A DNA stretch of 64,000 nucleotides from contig JAJFJQ010000010.1 of assembly GCA_021773835.1 (NCBI GenBank), positions 1-64,000 on the forward strand. The letters are read 5' to 3'. Below are positions 53,813-62,669 of this stretch, piece by piece. Source of the DNA: Gammaproteobacteria bacterium (GTDB lineage Bacteria; Pseudomonadota; Gammaproteobacteria; Ga0077536). The translations under genes and the position numbers were made by a program. Position 1 is the stretch's first letter; every line of letters begins with the position of its first letter. The notes below the pieces were generated by a model. The model did no database searches, had not been told where the DNA came from, and saw nothing but the letters and a program-made list of their open reading frames with translations.

Positions 53813-54811
53813 ATGGCCTGGAAGCTCAGGATCAAAGACCATAATTCCGGCACAGTATCGGAGCAGATACTGGACCAAACTTCGGCACATATCGGCCGGG
53901 ATCCCAATGGTGACGTGACGCTCAAACACGACCGTGTGTCTCGACGCCACGTCGAACTACGCACCTCCACCTCAGGCACTGTGTCGGTTACCGACTCTAG
54001 TAGCAACGGTAGCTTCGTGCGCGAAGACGACAAATGGGTCCGTATTGAAGGGTCGATCGAGCTGCCGATGCCGTTCGTGCTGCGGATCGCGCATTGGACA
54101 CTGAAGATTGAAGATGTGATCGCTCCCCAGCCTGTGGAGGAAGAGGCCGAGCAAACGTGGGATCAATCCGTGATGATCCCAGTCGCCAGCCTAGGACATC
54201 GGACTGAAGCGATCCTTGTGTTCGACCTTTGTGAATCGTCGCTGATAGCAAGTAAGGACGATCACATGGCCTACCACCTAAAACAAAGACTGACGCAGAT
54301 CGCGGAGCCGATACTTGATGAATTTGGCCGCCGGTTTTTCAAGAGCACCGGCGACGGTTTTCTAGCAACCTTCGAAGACCCCGAGAAAGCCTTAGAAGCG
54401 GCGATCAAGGTCGAAGACCATATCCAATACAGAAATCAACGTACTTCTAATATGCCGATCCATTATCGCATTGCACTCCACTATGGAGATGTATGGGCGA
54501 TTTCCGCCGGCGGCGATGACGTACATGGTAACGACGTTAACATCACCTTCCGTATCGAAGGTGTGCAGTCAGCCGCGTTCCCTAGTGTTATCGCACTATT
54601 TCCGAAAAGAGATCGAATCCTTTGCTCCGGCGCATACTATGAACGCGTGAAGGACCATGCGGCGCATTTATCGCCTGAGTACTTACACTGTGGCGCCGCT
54701 ACCTTGAAAGGCATCGTTGATCCGGTCGATGTCTATTGGCTTAAAACACAGCACTCGATTGAGGATCTGGACTCAACGCTCGCCATCCGCACCGGACCAT
54801 CGTCTAACTAA
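53813..54811 (+). CDS. FHA-domain adenylate cyclase
   Basis: 332 residues, cytosolic. N-terminal forkhead-associated domain (about 4-100) with phosphothreonine-binding residues G28-R29, S43-R44-R45-H46 and N65-G66-S67. Then a class III cyclase domain (about 130-310) with metal aspartates D138 (VFDLCESS) and D181 (FFKSTGDGFLATF), purine-recognition K177 and probably D241, and the transition-state pair N243 and R247 (VNITFRIEG). All key residues are present, so it should make cAMP, perhaps switched by a phosphorylated partner. No membrane segment. Confidence 0.9.
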   Translation: MAWKLRIKDHNSGTVSEQILDQTSAHIGRDPNGDVTLKHDRVSRRHVELRTSTSGTVSVTDSSSNGSFVREDDKWVRIEGSIELPMPFVLRIAHWTLKIEDVIAPQPVEEEAEQTWDQSVMIPVASLGHRTEAILVFDLCESSLIASKDDHMAYHLKQRLTQIAEPILDEFGRRFFKSTGDGFLATFEDPEKALEAAIKVEDHIQYRNQRTSNMPIHYRIALHYGDVWAISAGGDDVHGNDVNITFRIEGVQSAAFPSVIALFPKRDRILCSGAYYERVKDHAAHLSPEYLHCGAATLKGIVDPVDVYWLKTQHSIEDLDSTLAIRTGPSSN

Positions 54812-54921
54812 GCCACCACGACCCCCGCATTGCTGAAACGCACTAAAGACGTTTAACAATTCGTCGGGGCATTCACGAACGACACAATTACCCGACTCAC
54901 CGGCATCGTACACATTTGTCA

Positions 54922-55989
54922 TCAGTGTGCCGGAACGAGGGTCGGTGCGGATAATGGCCGTTGAATCCGCTCGACAAACATGTCGATAAACCCCTCCCAG
55001 TCCAAGTCATATTGCACATCCATCTGCTGCGCACCCTCGGCACCGGGCCAAATTTGACGCCCCCCGACGGAAACGCCATAGCTGATGCCGTGATCGATAT
55101 TGACATCGACGTACAAGCGTTGCGTGGTGACGAGACCCGAGTCGACGACGCTCGCCATCGCAATTTGGTCGTACATATACCAAGACCTTTCAGGATTTTT
55201 TTCGAAACGACGGCCTAGTGTACTTTTCAGCAGCGCAGTCAATGGCGTCTCTATTGCCACCATTTTTTCATACCACGCCTTGGTCAAAGCGGATTTGCGA
55301 GAAACGTTTAGTGGCGATAACTCGATGCGAATACCAGAGCGGAGCGTCACCTGGGCCGCCTCCGGGTCAACCCAAAAATTGAATTCCGCATTCGGCGTGA
55401 TATTGCCGGCACCGTCGGGCAGCAAGGCAATGGCGCCACCCATAATGACTAGACGTTTTACAAGGGCCGCAAATTTAGGGTGTGCACGGATCGCCGCAGC
55501 AATATTTGTCAGCGGACCGATGGCGACGATCGTTACTTGGTGCGGATTAGCCAATACGGCTCTCACTATGAAAGAAACCGCGGGCTCGTTTTCAACCAAG
55601 CTACGAGCGAAACCGCCCGGCGGCGGTGGCGGCGGGTCATCGGAGTACCATTTCCCATATTGCCTCACGGCAAAATCACTCTTAGTGTGGACCAATGGCA
55701 TATCGGCCCCTTGATAAACTGGGATCGCTGGTTGATTCGCTATTTCGAGCAGGCGCAAAGCATCGGACGTGGCGCGCTCGACGCTGTCGTTGCCGGCAAC
55801 AGTTGTGATTCCGAGTATTTCCAGTTCCGGCGATTGCAGCGCCAACATCACGGCCATGCTGTCGTCGGACGGCGGCATAACAAAATCGGTATCGATGATT
55901 ATCGGTATTCTTGCAGCGGTCGGTACCGATAGCGCTGCGCCGGCGGTAAGCACTAATGCGCAACGAAAAAATAGTAATTGTTTGTTCAC
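54922..55989 (-). CDS. Exported nucleoside hydrolase (inosine-uridine preferring family)
   Basis: About 355 residues with a signal peptide (cleavage near PTAA-RIP), so it acts in the periplasm. The calcium/ribose site D-T-D-x5-S-D-D opens the mature protein (IIIDTDFVMPPSDD), with TTVAGNDSVERAT and a later GAGNITPNAEFNFWVDPEAA giving the other ligands. It would split nucleosides into base and ribose. A GTG at 55989 behind AGGAG is taken as start; an ATG at 56016 without a site is the alternative. Divergent from the ribose-type ABC genes, which could import the products. Confidence 0.88.
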   Translation of the reverse strand: MNKQLLFFRCALVLTAGAALSVPTAARIPIIIDTDFVMPPSDDSMAVMLALQSPELEILGITTVAGNDSVERATSDALRLLEIANQPAIPVYQGADMPLVHTKSDFAVRQYGKWYSDDPPPPPPGGFARSLVENEPAVSFIVRAVLANPHQVTIVAIGPLTNIAAAIRAHPKFAALVKRLVIMGGAIALLPDGAGNITPNAEFNFWVDPEAAQVTLRSGIRIELSPLNVSRKSALTKAWYEKMVAIETPLTALLKSTLGRRFEKNPERSWYMYDQIAMASVVDSGLVTTQRLYVDVNIDHGISYGVSVGGRQIWPGAEGAQQMDVQYDLDWEGFIDMFVERIQRPLSAPTLVPAH

Positions 55990-56114
55990 CACCTCTCCTC
56001 GTGCGGCGCGGTTCATTTGAACTCAACACGCGACTGTTATTCGTTCAGGATGATGGATAAAGTATATCGGACCTGCAACCGACCGGTGCCCGATCTAATC
56101 CTGCAAAGTTGTTT

Positions 56115-57086
56115 ATGCATAACGTGAGCAAATTGTTAGTGGGAATGCTCATTCTGGTGGGCGTTGCAGCATGTGGTGATGCGGCACTCGACCCGCATCC
56201 ATCGAAAAGTACGGACGATAGTGACCCGCGACCAGTCGTGGCGCTGATCATGAAATCCTTGGCGAATGAATTCTTCGTCACAATGGCGAATGGTGCGAGA
56301 GCCCATCAGGCGGCGCACGCGGATCAATATCGGTTGATCGTCAACGGGATCAAAAATGAAGTCGACCTAGCCGAACAAGTGGGCCTAATCGATCAAATGA
56401 TCGCATCACGCGTGGATGCAATCGTTATCTCGCCGGCCGGGTCAAAAGCGCTGGTGCCTGCCTTGGCGCGCGCCGTCGACGCGGGCATCGCCGTGATCAA
56501 TATCGATAATCGTCTCGACCAGGACATTCTTGCCGAATACGGCTTGGAGATCCCCTTCGTCGGGCCGGACAACTTCCTCGGCGCAAAGATGGTCGGACAA
56601 TATCTGGCATCGCGTTTGAGCGAAGGCGATGAAGTCGCCATCCTAGAAGGCGTTACCACCGCATTTAACGCGGGGCGGCGCAGCGCTGGTTTCAATGAAG
56701 CGGCGGCTGAGGCCGGACTGAACGTCGTAGCCCAACAAAGCGCGCAGTGGGACCAAACGAAGGCGGTAACCGTGACCTCGGCGATCCTAGTCCAACACCC
56801 TAACTTGGTAGCCATTTTATGCGGCAACGATAATATGGCCTTGGGCGCGGCGGCCGCCGTTAATCAAGCGGGCAAGCGCGGTAAAATAATAATAGTGGGC
56901 TTCGACAACATTTCTGCAGTGCAGAACTTAATCAGGGACAAAACAATTCTCGCGACCGTTGATCAACACGCGGATTTATTGGCCGTTTTTGGTATTGAAT
57001 CCGCCCTCGAAGCGCTGTCATCAACGATGCCAATTAAGGATAAATCGACGCCGGTGGACCTCATTACTAGCGAAAGCCTCGATTAA
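56115..57086 (+). CDS. ABC transporter substrate-binding lipoprotein, ribose/sugar type
   Basis: 323 residues with a lipoprotein signal (MLILVGVAAC, Cys about 20) and the type I periplasmic-binding fold of the RbsB family: VALIMKSLANEFFVTMANGARA, IDQMIASRVDAIVISPAGSKAL, AGIAVINIDNRLD, and NAGRRSAGFNEA. Last part VDQHADLLAVFGIESAL is typical. ATG at 56115 is chosen; a TTG two codons before is less likely. First gene of a three-gene importer; the ligand is probably a sugar or nucleoside in view of the facing nucleoside hydrolase. Confidence 0.9.
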   Translation: MHNVSKLLVGMLILVGVAACGDAALDPHPSKSTDDSDPRPVVALIMKSLANEFFVTMANGARAHQAAHADQYRLIVNGIKNEVDLAEQVGLIDQMIASRVDAIVISPAGSKALVPALARAVDAGIAVINIDNRLDQDILAEYGLEIPFVGPDNFLGAKMVGQYLASRLSEGDEVAILEGVTTAFNAGRRSAGFNEAAAEAGLNVVAQQSAQWDQTKAVTVTSAILVQHPNLVAILCGNDNMALGAAAAVNQAGKRGKIIIVGFDNISAVQNLIRDKTILATVDQHADLLAVFGIESALEALSSTMPIKDKSTPVDLITSESLD

Positions 57087-57095
57087 CTTTCAATC

Positions 57096-58655
57096 ATGGC
57101 AACAACTCGCCTGTCCATCTCAGGTCTATCTAAATCGTACTCAACGCCTGTCCTCAACGATGTCAACTTATCAATCAACTGCGGTGAAATTCACGCGATT
57201 GTCGGTGAGAATGGCGCCGGCAAAACGACTTTAGTCAATATTCTGGCCGGTATAACGCACAAAGATGCCGGCGAGATCATCCTGGATGGCGAGCGCTACG
57301 CGCCCAGTGGTCCAAAAGACGGATTCAATGCCGGTGTTTCTTACGCTGCCCAAGAGCTCAGTATCATCGACACACTTAGCGTCGCGGAGAATATTTGGCT
57401 AAGGGAATTACCGCACAAAATGTGCGTTATCGAAACGGCTAGGCTTGAGCAGAAGACACGTGGGTTATTGGATCTAGTCGGCCTTGATTACCTTTCTTCG
57501 AATACACCAACAGAACGCTTAAGCCTCTCAGAACGTCAGCTTATCGAGTTGGCCAAAGCCCTAGCCGCCGACGCTCGCGTGGTCATCCTGGACGAGCCGA
57601 CTGCCGCGCTGGCAGGACCACAGGCCGCGCGGCTGCACGACATTATTGCGACGCGCGCGGGCAAGGGTGCGTCGATAATCTACATTAGCCACCGCTTAGG
57701 CGATGTACTCTCGGTGGCCCATACGGTATCGGTGTTGCGTGATGGGCAAGTAGTTTCGTCCGCGCCCGCCAACACCCTGACCGTGGACGATGTTATTCAC
57801 CAGATGAGTGGTCAAAGTTACCCGAAGCGTGAAATTTCGCCTGGCGCGGCACACGAGAAAAAACCTGTACTCGAGGTCGACAAGGTCACGACGAAGGACC
57901 TACCCCATCCGATCAGTTGCACGTTTTACCCTGGCGAGATCGTTGGAGTCGCAGGATTAGCAGGCGCGGGCAAAAGTGAGTTTTTAAGCGCTTTGTTTGG
58001 CTTGACCAGGCTGCGTACTGGTCGAATTAGTCGCTACAGTGACGCAGGTAGCATAAACATCGACGATCCAGCTCATGCCGTACGCTCAGGCATCGGTTAT
58101 TTGGGCGAAGAGCGACTATCGATGGGTTTATTCAACGGACATTCGGTTCTCGCCAATATGATGATACCCGGCATTGGCAGCTGCAGTTCATTGTCATTTT
58201 TGAACCGGGTCGCCGAACGTATTTCGAGCCAGGATCTGATCGAGCAACTCGCTATCCGGTGCGACGGCCCACAACAGCTAGTCGAACAGCTCAGTGGTGG
58301 TAACCAACAAAAGACGCTGATTGCACGGTGGCTACATTGTGGTTCTCGAATTTTGCTGCTTGACGAACCAACCAGGGGCGTTGATGTTGGGACGAAAAGC
58401 GCAATCTACGAACTGCTTTTTAATATGCGCGACGAGGGCAAAACAATCATCGTTGCCTCAAGTGATGTTGAAGAACTCATGACGCTCGGCGATCGCACGA
58501 TAGTCTTTTCCGCTCGAAAACTAGTGCGCGAATTTCAACGCGATGGCTGGGCAGAGAACGATATGCTAACGGCTGCATTTCAAGAGTTTACCGATCAATC
58601 AACGGTTCGCCGAAATACCGGTGAATTACCGCAGCAAAACACCGGGCGGCCATAG
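57096..58655 (+). CDS. ABC transporter ATPase, ribose/sugar type (two ATP domains)
   Basis: 519 residues. First nucleotide-binding domain: Walker A GENGAGKTTL, signature RLSLSERQLIELAKAL, Walker B VVILDEPTAAL. Second domain: divergent Walker A GLAGAGKSEF, signature QLSGGNQQKTLIARWL, Walker B ILLLDEPTRGVDVG. This duplicated form is that of RbsA/MglA. The gene begins nine bases after the binding protein and ends three bases before the permease. Confidence 0.94.
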   Translation: MATTRLSISGLSKSYSTPVLNDVNLSINCGEIHAIVGENGAGKTTLVNILAGITHKDAGEIILDGERYAPSGPKDGFNAGVSYAAQELSIIDTLSVAENIWLRELPHKMCVIETARLEQKTRGLLDLVGLDYLSSNTPTERLSLSERQLIELAKALAADARVVILDEPTAALAGPQAARLHDIIATRAGKGASIIYISHRLGDVLSVAHTVSVLRDGQVVSSAPANTLTVDDVIHQMSGQSYPKREISPGAAHEKKPVLEVDKVTTKDLPHPISCTFYPGEIVGVAGLAGAGKSEFLSALFGLTRLRTGRISRYSDAGSINIDDPAHAVRSGIGYLGEERLSMGLFNGHSVLANMMIPGIGSCSSLSFLNRVAERISSQDLIEQLAIRCDGPQQLVEQLSGGNQQKTLIARWLHCGSRILLLDEPTRGVDVGTKSAIYELLFNMRDEGKTIIVASSDVEELMTLGDRTIVFSARKLVREFQRDGWAENDMLTAAFQEFTDQSTVRRNTGELPQQNTGRP

Positions 58656-58658
58656 CGA

Positions 58659-59612
58659 ATGGACCGACTACGTTTCCTAAAGCAGCACCTCGAAGAAAAC
58701 TTTATTGTCGCCTCGCTCATATTGCTGATCCTATTGTTCGGAACCGCATCGGATAACTTCTTCTCCGTAATAACGCTAACGACGATCCTCAATCAATTGC
58801 CGGCGTTAACCGTTATAACCGTCGGCATGACGCTCGTATTGATCGTCGGTGGTATCGATCTATCTGTCGGATCGGTGATGGGGTTTAGCGCGACCGTCGT
58901 TGGCGTCGCCACCGTTGCATGGGGCTTACCGTTGCCATTCGCGTGCATTGTGGGGCTTATGGCTGGTCTAATGTGTGGCCTCACGAACGGGATTTTAGTG
59001 TCTTATTTAGCGCTACCATCTTTCATCGTGACGCTCGGGATGCTCGAGATGGCCCGCGGGCTGGCTTACATCACCACAAATTCACAAACCGTGTATATCG
59101 GCGGCGCTATTCAAAAAATATCCTTACCGCTACCGATCATCGGCGTCTCGGCTGCATTACTCGTCGCAGTGGCGACAGTGATCGTCGCCCATTTAGCGCT
59201 CACGCGAACCGTTATGGGACGTTTTATCATCGCCATTGGGACCAACGAGCAAGCGGCACGTATGTCCGGTATCGATGCGCGTCCCTATCGACTTTGCATC
59301 CTAGCCGCATCGGGCGCTTTGGCCGGCCTTGGCGGGATCTTCAATGCAGCCTATTTAGGATCGGCAGATCCGAATGCCGGGATCGGTTTCGAGCTGTCGG
59401 CCATCGCCGCGGCCGTGATCGGAGGAACAAGTTTGATGGGTGGCCGAGGGTCTATCCTCGGCGCGTTTGCCGGGGTTCTAATAATCACGATCTTACAAAA
59501 TGGCTTAGCCCAAATCGGCGTGTCGGAACCGGCTAAACGCCTCATCACAGGCGCCGTGATTATTGTTGCGGTTTTGATCGACCGCTGGCGAGGAACGCAT
59601 TCGGCGTCGTAA
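58659..59612 (+). CDS. ABC transporter permease, ribose/sugar type
   Basis: 317 residues with about eight to ten helices. Family blocks: VGMTLVLIVGGIDLSVGSVMGFSA, the loop GTNEQAARMSGIDARPYRL and the ending GGTSLMGGRGSILGAFAGVLIITILQNGLAQIGV. It forms the membrane channel with the two upstream gene products. One permease gene only, so it probably works as a homodimer like RbsC. Confidence 0.94.
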   Translation: MDRLRFLKQHLEENFIVASLILLILLFGTASDNFFSVITLTTILNQLPALTVITVGMTLVLIVGGIDLSVGSVMGFSATVVGVATVAWGLPLPFACIVGLMAGLMCGLTNGILVSYLALPSFIVTLGMLEMARGLAYITTNSQTVYIGGAIQKISLPLPIIGVSAALLVAVATVIVAHLALTRTVMGRFIIAIGTNEQAARMSGIDARPYRLCILAASGALAGLGGIFNAAYLGSADPNAGIGFELSAIAAAVIGGTSLMGGRGSILGAFAGVLIITILQNGLAQIGVSEPAKRLITGAVIIVAVLIDRWRGTHSAS

Positions 59613-59710
59613 ACAACCGATCGATTAGCAAGCTAAAGCGGTACGCATTTCCGCCGGACGGCTATGGTCTTCTTCGCCTATCAACTTATCGACAGATTCG
59701 CATCGGTGCG

Positions 59711-60412
59711 TTAGTCCGAGCGTTTAAGTCCACTCGTACTCGGCGTGGACATTCCTGCGACAACGAAAGTCGTAAGGCGCTCAACCAATTCGTTGATGTC
59801 ATCGGATTTATAGCGCCCACGCGACAGGTCGTCGAGCCGATCAACCCCAGACATCATGTACAAAAAAGCACCGATAACAAACATCATGCGCCAATAGATT
59901 TCGGCTGGGTCGATATCGGGTAACGCCCGCTCCAGTGCCGCGAGATAGCGGCGAGTGGTGATGTCATAGACTTCTCGGCGTAGACGAAAATGCATTGCGT
60001 CGGTTTCGTCGTGCACACGAGCCTGTAATCTCACGAACCGGCGGCCGCCCTCGCCGCTTTGCTTTAATTCAAATTCCGCAAGGAGATAGGCCCGCATGAT
60101 CTCTTCCACCGTCGGCGGCCGCCCGGGACGCGCCTCAAGCTCGTCGAGTAATTCGTCCCAACGTTGCACAATCTGAGTACCGCGACGTTTGAATACAGTC
60201 TCAAATAATTTCTCTTTCGAGCCGAAATAATAGGTGATCAAGGCGGGGTTTACCGATGCCTTCGCACCAATAGCACGTAGTGATGTTGGCGCGTAACCTT
60301 TTTCCGAGAACGCAAGTTCCGCAACGTCGAGGATCTTCTCGCGTTTATCTGCTTTGCGGCCCGATTCGTTAGAAGGCCGCCCGGGTCTGCGGCGCGATTT
60401 TGCGGCAGTCAC
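59711..60412 (-). CDS. TetR-family transcriptional regulator
   Basis: 233 residues. The helix-turn-helix lies at about 27-70: ILDVAELAFSEKGYAPTSLRAIGAKASVNPALITYYFGSKEKLFE, a textbook TetR pattern, preceded by a basic tail (RRRPGRPSNES). The ligand-binding part is of the CECR6/YP_0937-like type with no recognised effector. GTG start at 60412. Divergent from the HpxZ-like gene, so it may control the oxygenase genes to its right, though the ABC genes to its left are also candidates. Confidence 0.9.
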   Translation of the reverse strand: MTAAKSRRRPGRPSNESGRKADKREKILDVAELAFSEKGYAPTSLRAIGAKASVNPALITYYFGSKEKLFETVFKRRGTQIVQRWDELLDELEARPGRPPTVEEIMRAYLLAEFELKQSGEGGRRFVRLQARVHDETDAMHFRLRREVYDITTRRYLAALERALPDIDPAEIYWRMMFVIGAFLYMMSGVDRLDDLSRGRYKSDDINELVERLTTFVVAGMSTPSTSGLKRSD

Positions 60413-60748
60413 GACCGACAGTCGGACGCCGTCACCTGGTGTACCAAACGCGAAGTAGATCGCAACAGCGCGCTGAATGTAGATTTCCCGAACCGGCGGT
60501 CAAGGCGCAGTCGATAGGCCGTGCCGCCCAATTTGTCATTCCATGTATAACTCGGCATTTGAATAATCAGTCTGGTGTATAGAGCCTGTCGATTATGGCT
60601 GACTTCCACGCACGACCCAACCTGCGTTGACAAATTAATCGGATGAAATTCAGAACACCAACGGCTAGGCTAATGTAGCCGTCGATATTGAACGTCCGGT
60701 AGGTGGTGAATTGTTTACGCCACGTACCGAATCTAAAAGGAGCCGTAA
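60413..60748. promoter_or_regulatory. 336-bp divergent intergenic region
   Basis: Lies between the TetR gene and the HpxZ-like gene and should hold both promoters and the TetR site. I see no long perfect palindrome. AAGGAG ends eight bases before the ATG at 60749 and fixes that start. No coding frame is convincing. Confidence 0.45.
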
Positions 60749-61129
60749 ATGGAAATTAATAATGATGCGGTGCATGCTGAGATCACAGAGGCGTTTTGGC
60801 GCTATACCAACGCTATGATTACCAACGACATCGAGGTCGTAAAGGAAATGTTCTGGGACAGCGAACATACACTTCGTTACGGTAAGGGTGAGAGTCTCTA
60901 CGGAAAGGAAGCAATCGCGCGGTTTCGCGATGGGCAACGCGGGCGGCCGCTTGAAATCGATGTTACGCGGTTAGTCATCACCGCCTTCGGCCAGGATTTC
61001 GGTACGGCCAACTGCGAAATGCAGATCCAAGGGGCCGACGGCATGACTCGGATGAGCCATAGTTGGGTACGCATGGACGAAGGTTGGCGGATCGTCGCGG
61101 CACAGGTCTCAGACGCCCCACCCACCTAA
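60749..61129 (+). CDS. HpxZ/AtzH-like protein (DUF3225, NTF2 fold)
   Basis: 126 residues: EITEAFWRYTNAMITNDIEVVKEMFWDSEHTLRYGKGESLYGKEAIARFR and SHSWVRMDEGWRIVAAQVSDAP are the signature of the AtzH/HpxZ group. HpxZ belongs to oxalurate (purine) breakdown and AtzH to cyanuric acid/biuret breakdown, where it accompanies an amidase. The usual amidase partner is not adjacent; the nearest amidase in the window is 55 kb away. Likely a small accessory protein of the nitrogen catabolism encoded here. Confidence 0.83.
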   Translation: MEINNDAVHAEITEAFWRYTNAMITNDIEVVKEMFWDSEHTLRYGKGESLYGKEAIARFRDGQRGRPLEIDVTRLVITAFGQDFGTANCEMQIQGADGMTRMSHSWVRMDEGWRIVAAQVSDAPPT

Positions 61130-61485
61130 AAAGGCCGCCAAAAACAGTATCGTTGGCAAATGACGCCGGTGCTGTACGGTACTCGCAGCAATAGCTGAAA
61201 TACAGGCCGTGAGTGACGTTTATGGGCGCGTGGCTCGGCCAAACCCACTTCAAACGCGAATTAATTATTCGATTGATTAATAAACTTGCATTTTTACATG
61301 GCTGCGGTTTTACTAGCGGCAACTAAAGAGATTCGTGTCCACGTCAAATACCAGGCACACTGCTCAGTATTGATGCCGCTGTTGCTCCGGTAAAGGGTGT
61401 TGGACAAGCAATTTCAATGCGGTTTCAACCAGACCACTAATTTTGAAACTGTTGTTTGAAACGATTCGCTATAGAGGGCTTACCC
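61130..61485. promoter_or_regulatory. 356-bp region upstream of the Rieske oxygenase gene
   Basis: No gene. Contains ATTAAT twice, ten bases apart (about 61260-61282), and three related motifs near the start codon: GGTTTCAA at 61421-61428, TTTGAAAC at 61442-61449 and again at 61455-61462. The first is the inverse of the others, so the three could be half-sites for a regulator. AGAGGG before the ATG at 61486 is the ribosome site. Confidence 0.45.
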
Positions 61486-62667
61486 ATGCAGACCAAAATG
61501 ATTGACAAACAATGGTCCGAAAAATATCCAGAAGTTGGTAAGGGCCCGGTGTCGACCGAGCCGAATATCTCTCCCGAATATTTTGAGTTGGAACGCGACC
61601 GGATCTTCCGCCGTCATTGGATCAACATGGGCCGGGTCGACGAGATACCGTCGGCAGGTAAGTACTTCGTGCGCGAACTTGAGATCTGCAAGGTATCGAT
61701 TCTGGTAGTGCGGGGTAACGACGACAAGGTTCGTGCCTTTCATAATGTCTGCCCGCACCGGGGCAATACGCTAGTTTTAGATGAGCGGGGTCAATGCCCC
61801 GGCCGCTTCGGCTGCGGCTTCCACAGCTGGGCCTTCACTCCGGAGGGTGAGCTAGCGCATGTCCCCGACGAAGAAAACTTTTTCGATCTCGACAAGAGCA
61901 AATTAGGGCTCACCCCAATTCACTGCGACGTCTGGGAGGGGTTCATTTTTATCAACCTCGCGCCAGAGCCCGCCGAGACATTACGAGAATTTCTCGGCGG
62001 CGTCGCCACGCAACTCGACGGTACGCCTTTCAGCGAAATGAAATTGTTGAAAACTTATAAGGTCGAAGAGGCAGCCAATTGGAAGACCGGGCTTGACGCG
62101 CAAAACGAGCTCTACCATTTACCGTTTCAACACCGCTATACGATCGGTAACGCGTTAGTCATGAAGGACAACAAGTTTTGCCGATTCTCGAACGTGAATC
62201 TTTACAATTATCACAGCGTGTGGTCGTGTGAATACAACCCCAATGCGACACAGCTTCCGACCGAAGCGGTCATGCAGCGCGTGGACAACGCGCTCACCGA
62301 CGTTCGCGTTAAGCAGCGGATCAGCGATTTCGATTGGTACTTGATCTTCCCCAATATGGCGCTACTGCTTTTCAACGGCGTGTCGGGCGATTTCTTCATG
62401 ACCTACAATTTTTGGCCGATTGCGGTTGACAAATGTGTGTGGGAGATGCGCTACCATTTTCCCCCAGCGGAAAATGTCGGACAACGCTTGGCACAGGAAT
62501 GGACCATTGGCCGCCTGCGCGACACACTGATGGAAGACGCATTTCAGCATGAGAAAATTCAAAAAGGCCTAGCGGCGCGCGCGCGACCGGACATGGTAAT
62601 GCAGGATGAAGAAATCACTATCCGGTATTTCCACGAAGTTATTGAACGCGAAATGGCACGGGCGTAA
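61486..62667 (+). CDS. Rieske non-haem iron oxygenase, alpha subunit
   Basis: 393 residues. Rieske 2Fe-2S site C89-x-H91 (CPHRGN) and C110-x2-H113 (FGCGFHSW); mononuclear iron site DAQNELYHLPFQH in the C-terminal domain (H-x4-H). It hydroxylates or demethylates an aromatic or heterocyclic compound using electrons from a reductase that is not in the window. ATG at 61486 with AGAGGG ahead; the in-frame TTG at 61456 is upstream of that site. First of three closely spaced genes. Confidence 0.92.
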   Translation: MQTKMIDKQWSEKYPEVGKGPVSTEPNISPEYFELERDRIFRRHWINMGRVDEIPSAGKYFVRELEICKVSILVVRGNDDKVRAFHNVCPHRGNTLVLDERGQCPGRFGCGFHSWAFTPEGELAHVPDEENFFDLDKSKLGLTPIHCDVWEGFIFINLAPEPAETLREFLGGVATQLDGTPFSEMKLLKTYKVEEAANWKTGLDAQNELYHLPFQHRYTIGNALVMKDNKFCRFSNVNLYNYHSVWSCEYNPNATQLPTEAVMQRVDNALTDVRVKQRISDFDWYLIFPNMALLLFNGVSGDFFMTYNFWPIAVDKCVWEMRYHFPPAENVGQRLAQEWTIGRLRDTLMEDAFQHEKIQKGLAARARPDMVMQDEEITIRYFHEVIEREMARA

Positions 62668-62669
62668 CG

